Source: JAJRXC01 sp047639555
Lineage (GTDB): Bacteria > Actinomycetota > Acidimicrobiia > Acidimicrobiales > Aldehydirespiratoraceae
Assembly: GCA_047639555.1 (NCBI GenBank)
Contig: JBLIOE010000018.1
Coordinates: forward strand, 6,118 to 70,117
Direction: 5' to 3'
DNA length: 64,000 nucleotides
Shown here: positions 61,010-64,000 of the stretch, in pieces
How the letters are laid out: each line of letters begins with the position of its first letter
Numbering within the stretch: the first letter of the stretch is position 1
Translations under genes and position numbers: made by a program
Notes under the pieces: model-generated
What the model was told of the DNA's origin: nothing
Database searches by the model: none
The model's input: only the letters and a program-made list of their open reading frames with translations

Positions 61010-62184
61010 GCGAGCCGGTGGATGCCGGTAGCTTTCGAGCCGAGGTCGCAGCATGGTTCGCTGAGACTGCCCCAGTGAAGGGGAGTGCCGAGGATTTCTC
61101 GGCGGTCCACATCGTCTCCGCGATGACTGACGAGGACTTTCGCCGGCGCGAGGCGCGGGCGATGGAGGTCACCCGGGCCTGGCAACGGACGCTCCACGCC
61201 GGAGGCTGGGCCGGCCGATCGTGGCCGCAGGAGTTTGGCGGCGGCGGTCAACCAGAGTGGCAAGCGCACGCCATTGCGGACGAGCAAACCCGCTACGGCG
61301 TGTCGACGAAGATGCTTGCGATCGCGCTGGAGATGGTGCCTCCCGTGCTGTTGGAACACGGCACCGTGGAACAATGTCGGGCCCACCTCCCCGTGATCGT
61401 GCGGGGCGACGAAGCGTGGTGCCAGCTGCTCTCCGAACCGGACGCGGGCTCCGACCTCACCAATGTGCGAGCACTAGCAACGTCGGCGTCGGATGGATGG
61501 AGGGTGACGGGTCAGAAAGTCTGGACCTCTGGAGCGGTCAGTGCCGACTATGCGCTGCTTCTCGCTCGAACCGATCGCTCGAAACCGGGTCGTGATGGCC
61601 TCAGCTGCTTTGCGCTCGATATGCGCCAACCCGGAGTGAGGGTCCGGCCGTTGCGTCAAATGTCGGGCGGCTACCACTTCAACGAAGTGTTCCTGGATGA
61701 CGCCGTCGTGCCCGAGTCGGCGTTGATCGGAACCTTGGGCGGCGGATTCGCGGTGCTCCGTACCATGTTGAGTAGTGAGCGGGCCGCGATCGGCGGCGGC
61801 ACCAGCGCTCGGTCAGCGGCCCAGCTCCGCACCATGGCCAAGGAAGTAGGCCGCGCCGCGGAACCGATCGTCCGCCAGGACCTGGTCCGTGCCCACACGC
61901 GGGAGTGGCTCCTCGACATGGTGATGTCGCGAGCAGCATCGATCCCGGCCGGCGGTCCGATCATCAAGCTGCTCTACTCCGAGCACGCCCGCCTCTCGGC
62001 CGACGCTGCGCTGGAGATTCTCGGCGCGTCGGCTCTCATCGCTGAGCATCCAATGTCGGAACCGTGGCTCGATCGTTTCCTCTTTGCTCCGGGTCTTCGA
62101 CTCGGGGGTGGCACCGACGAGATCCAGCGGAACACAATCGCGGAGCGAGGCCTCGGCCTGCCACGCGAGCCGCGCTCGGTCTAG
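61006..62184 (+). CDS. Acyl-CoA dehydrogenase (single)
   Basis: This 392-residue FAD enzyme has WCQLLSEPDAGSDLTNVR and a C-terminal LRLGGGTDEIQRNTIAERGL. Unlike the other ACADs here it has no short partner next to it and lies after an amidohydrolase. The usual EGT stretch reads GGGT. GTG at 61006 overlaps the amidohydrolase stop. Its TAG stop overlaps the TAG stop of the convergent acyl-CoA synthetase in the palindrome CTAG. Confidence 0.9.
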   Translation: MSEPVDAGSFRAEVAAWFAETAPVKGSAEDFSAVHIVSAMTDEDFRRREARAMEVTRAWQRTLHAGGWAGRSWPQEFGGGGQPEWQAHAIADEQTRYGVSTKMLAIALEMVPPVLLEHGTVEQCRAHLPVIVRGDEAWCQLLSEPDAGSDLTNVRALATSASDGWRVTGQKVWTSGAVSADYALLLARTDRSKPGRDGLSCFALDMRQPGVRVRPLRQMSGGYHFNEVFLDDAVVPESALIGTLGGGFAVLRTMLSSERAAIGGGTSARSAAQLRTMAKEVGRAAEPIVRQDLVRAHTREWLLDMVMSRAASIPAGGPIIKLLYSEHARLSADAALEILGASALIAEHPMSEPWLDRFLFAPGLRLGGGTDEIQRNTIAERGLGLPREPRSV

Positions 62185-63797
62185 TCGAGCAAAGGGTCGA
62201 TCGATTCTCGATCTTCGCTCGTGAGCAACCGCAGCGCGTCGTTCCTCGTTGGCCGCCACACGACACCATCGATGCGCCAGGCGTCACGCCGCAACTGCTT
62301 CTTGTTGATCTTCATACTCGAGAGCTTGGGCAGCTCGTCGTCGACGCGGATGAACGAGGGAACCCACTTCGGCCCGAGATCACTTTGGGCGCCCAGGAAC
62401 TCATCGAACTCCGCGGGTTCAAAGGTTGCGTCGCCGCGCAACTCGAGCGCCACCATGACCCGGTCGCCGACGGGATCGTCGGGGACGGCATAGACGGCAA
62501 CAGAGCGAACGGCGGGATGACGGCCGATGATCGCCTCGACCGGCGCCGCCGCGAAATTCTCGCCGTCAACGCGGAGCCACTCATTTGAGCGACCGGCGAA
62601 GAAGAGCCAACCCTCGTCGTCGCGATAGGCGAGGTCGCCCGACCAGTACGCGCCGCCCCGGAACCGCTCCTGGGTTGCGGCTTCGTTCTTGTAGTACCCC
62701 TCGAACCCTGATGTCGGTTGGGTCTCGACCAGCTCGCCGGTGGCTGCTTCGAGGTTCGTCACTCGTCCGTCGGCGTCGAAGATCGCTCGGGGACATTCGG
62801 TGCTGGTTTCCGGGTCGAGCACCTTCACGCTGTCGTTGGCGATTCCAAGGGCACCTGAGGGCATCGACGGGTCTCGACGCACGATGATCACGCCCTCGGT
62901 CGAGCCGTAGCTGTCTCTGACGTGGCAGTCGAAGCGGCGGGCAAACTCGCGGATGTCGGACTCCGAGGCCTCGTTGCCGATCGCGAGACGGAGCGGCACC
63001 GTGGCGTCGTCTGCCGTGTCGGGCGCGGAGAGGATGTAGTTCAGAACCTTGCCGGTGTAGGTCAGAAAGGTCACGCCGTGTTTGCGGATATCGGGCACCG
63101 TGGCCGAGGTCGAGAACTTCTTGCGAATCGCCACGGGCACACCGGCGTGAACGGCAGAAGCCCACGCCGTGAAGAGGGAGGCGGCGTGGAAGAACGGGAG
63201 CGGGGCGTAGATCACGTCATCGGTTGTGAGCTCGGCGATGGTCGCGACATGCATTCCGGTCCGGGCGATACGGCCCTGAGTGCAGCGAACGGCTTTCGGC
63301 ATGCCGGTCGACCCGGAGGTGAAGATCAGGGCGAACAGCTCGTCCTCGTCGGGGGCAGCTCGATCAGTCGAGAGCGGAGTGGCGGCATCGAGGCGGGCCC
63401 TATACGACGGCGAATCGACAACAAGGACCTGATCCGGGGACACCTTGTGCGGCGCATCGTCGAGCAGTCCCGCGAGTTCGTGATCGGTGACAATCACTTG
63501 GCAGTCGGTGTGGTCGATGAGTTGAGCGAGTTGTTCACCGCGATAGGTGGCATTGATGCCAACGATCACGGCCCCCGACAGGGCCCCCGCGGTGAGCCAG
63601 AAGAGATAGTCGGGCACGTTGTCCAGGAGAACGCCGACGTGGGGCGGTCGCTCCGGGTCGAGCAGTTCGTGAAGCAGTCCGGCGCGACGACGGCCCTCGT
63701 CGACGAGTTCGCGATAGCTCCAGCGAGCATCTTCGTAGAGCAGGGCCGCGTGGTCATCGTCGGCTCGCGACGCCAGCAGCGCACCGAATCCAGCCAT
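62181..63797 (-). CDS. Acyl-CoA synthetase (AMP-binding, FadD17-like)
   Basis: This 538-residue ANL enzyme has IFTSGSTGMPKAVRCTQGR as P-loop, RDSYGSTEGVIIVRRDPSMP, YWSGDLAYRDDEGWLFFAGR and a C-terminal LPKLSSMKINKKQLRR with the likely adenylation Lys. Its pattern fits the FadD6/FadD17 group that activates long or steroid-derived acids. It faces away from the SMP-30-like gene across an operator-like site. Confidence 0.88.
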   Translation of the reverse strand: MAGFGALLASRADDDHAALLYEDARWSYRELVDEGRRRAGLLHELLDPERPPHVGVLLDNVPDYLFWLTAGALSGAVIVGINATYRGEQLAQLIDHTDCQVIVTDHELAGLLDDAPHKVSPDQVLVVDSPSYRARLDAATPLSTDRAAPDEDELFALIFTSGSTGMPKAVRCTQGRIARTGMHVATIAELTTDDVIYAPLPFFHAASLFTAWASAVHAGVPVAIRKKFSTSATVPDIRKHGVTFLTYTGKVLNYILSAPDTADDATVPLRLAIGNEASESDIREFARRFDCHVRDSYGSTEGVIIVRRDPSMPSGALGIANDSVKVLDPETSTECPRAIFDADGRVTNLEAATGELVETQPTSGFEGYYKNEAATQERFRGGAYWSGDLAYRDDEGWLFFAGRSNEWLRVDGENFAAAPVEAIIGRHPAVRSVAVYAVPDDPVGDRVMVALELRGDATFEPAEFDEFLGAQSDLGPKWVPSFIRVDDELPKLSSMKINKKQLRRDAWRIDGVVWRPTRNDALRLLTSEDRESIDPLLD

Positions 63798-63843
63798 GTG
63801 TGTTCTCCTCCACGACTCGAATCATCCGAGTCACCGATGATAT

Positions 63844-63857
63844 TGACGTCGATGTCG
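63844..63857. promoter_or_regulatory. Operator candidate, TGACGTCGAtGTCg
   Basis: This site has two changes from the perfect palindrome. It lies between the divergent acyl-CoA synthetase (start 63797) and the SMP-30-like gene, a few bases before the first possible start codon at 63863. Confidence 0.55.
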
Positions 63858-63880
63858 GAATCATGCAACTCTACCGTCTC

Positions 63881-64000
63881 ATGAGCCATGAGCCAGAGAT
63901 CTTCTGCGAGGGTTTGGACTTTGGCGAGGGGCCGCGATGGCACAACGGCCGGCTGTGGGTGTCGGATTTCTTCCGCCACGAGATCCTCTCGTTCACGCCC
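63881..64000 (+). CDS. SMP-30/gluconolactonase-like protein, 5' end only
   Basis: Forty codons are visible before the right edge. The frame MSHEPEIFCEGLDFGEGPRW followed by HNGRLWVSDFFRHEILSF matches the start of SMP-30/gluconolactonase/LRE-like beta-propeller proteins, with the metal-binding Glu in EGPRW. ATG at 63881 is taken; an in-frame ATG at 63863 would add six residues and sits just after the operator-like site. It would be a lactone hydrolase or related enzyme. Confidence 0.75.
   Translation, partial: MSHEPEIFCEGLDFGEGPRWHNGRLWVSDFFRHEILSFTP

Noticed and set aside
59720..61054. 444-codon minus-strand open frame
   Set aside because: Antisense to the amidohydrolase at 59819; composition typical of a shadow frame.
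1..64000. Mobile element, phage, CRISPR, tRNA or rRNA
   Set aside because: I looked for transposase or integrase proteins, regular spaced repeats and RNA gene signatures and saw none that I can support by eye.

Overview
The window is 64 kb of GC-rich, gene-dense DNA from an actinobacterium. Acidimicrobiia (Ilumatobacter-like marine or soil lineages) is my best guess. The basis is family content: F420-linked enzymes (an LLM-family oxidoreductase and a Ddn-type deazaflavin protein), paired acyl-CoA dehydrogenases and DUF35/thiolase pairs as in actinobacterial steroid catabolism, and many cytochrome P450, SDR and TetR genes. Assignment below phylum is inference. I saw no rRNA, tRNA, CRISPR, transposase or phage gene, and no gap without a gene exceeds about 135 bp.

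The region reads as one large catabolic island made of short divergent operons, many with 4-bp ATGA start/stop overlaps. Left part (1-12 kb): a KshB-like ferredoxin reductase (cut by the edge), an amidohydrolase, an operon of kinase + two acyl-CoA dehydrogenases (ACADs), an orphan solute-binding lipoprotein, an FMN-type oxidase + sulfatase operon, a second amidohydrolase and two SDRs. Middle (12-46 kb): three DUF35/thiolase, ACAD-pair and hydrolase units; an eight-gene operon (14.4-21 kb) of amidohydrolase, SGNH hydrolase, binding lipoprotein, CocE-type hydrolase, unknown protein, esterase and a truncated SDR; two kinases; two GH3 glycosidases; a TetR regulator; thioesterase; a sulfotransferase/DUF1214/lipocalin-like operon; and a six-gene P450/LLM/SDR operon. 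Right part (46-64 kb): kinase, CoA-transferase, DUF35/thiolase, then a seven-gene operon (aldehyde dehydrogenase, amidohydrolase, ferredoxin, SDR, P450, Ddn-like protein, TetR), two acyl-CoA synthetases, another kinase, two amidohydrolases, an ACAD and the start of an SMP-30-like gene.

Together the genes suggest uptake and oxidative breakdown of bulky, possibly glycosylated or sulfated lipids (steroid- or terpenoid-like): hydrolases and GH3/sulfatase remove decorations, P450s and SDR/ALDH oxidise, acyl-CoA synthetases and CoA-transferase activate, ACAD pairs and hydratase run beta-oxidation, and DUF35/thiolase-like pairs cleave carbon chains. The substrate is not shown by the sequence.

The strongest unexplained signal is regulatory. 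A palindrome, TGACGTCGACGTCA, recurs in about ten promoter regions between 14 and 64 kb, including in front of the TetR gene at 31.3-31.9 kb. A second palindrome (GGTAGAAC-N3-GTTCTACC) marks two promoters at 46.8 and 49.7 kb, and a third (TGAGAAT-N3-ATTCTCA) marks two in the first 10 kb. Several genes look damaged (both GH3 genes, one kinase, one SDR), and one amidohydrolase is preceded by a chain of three overlapping minicistrons.
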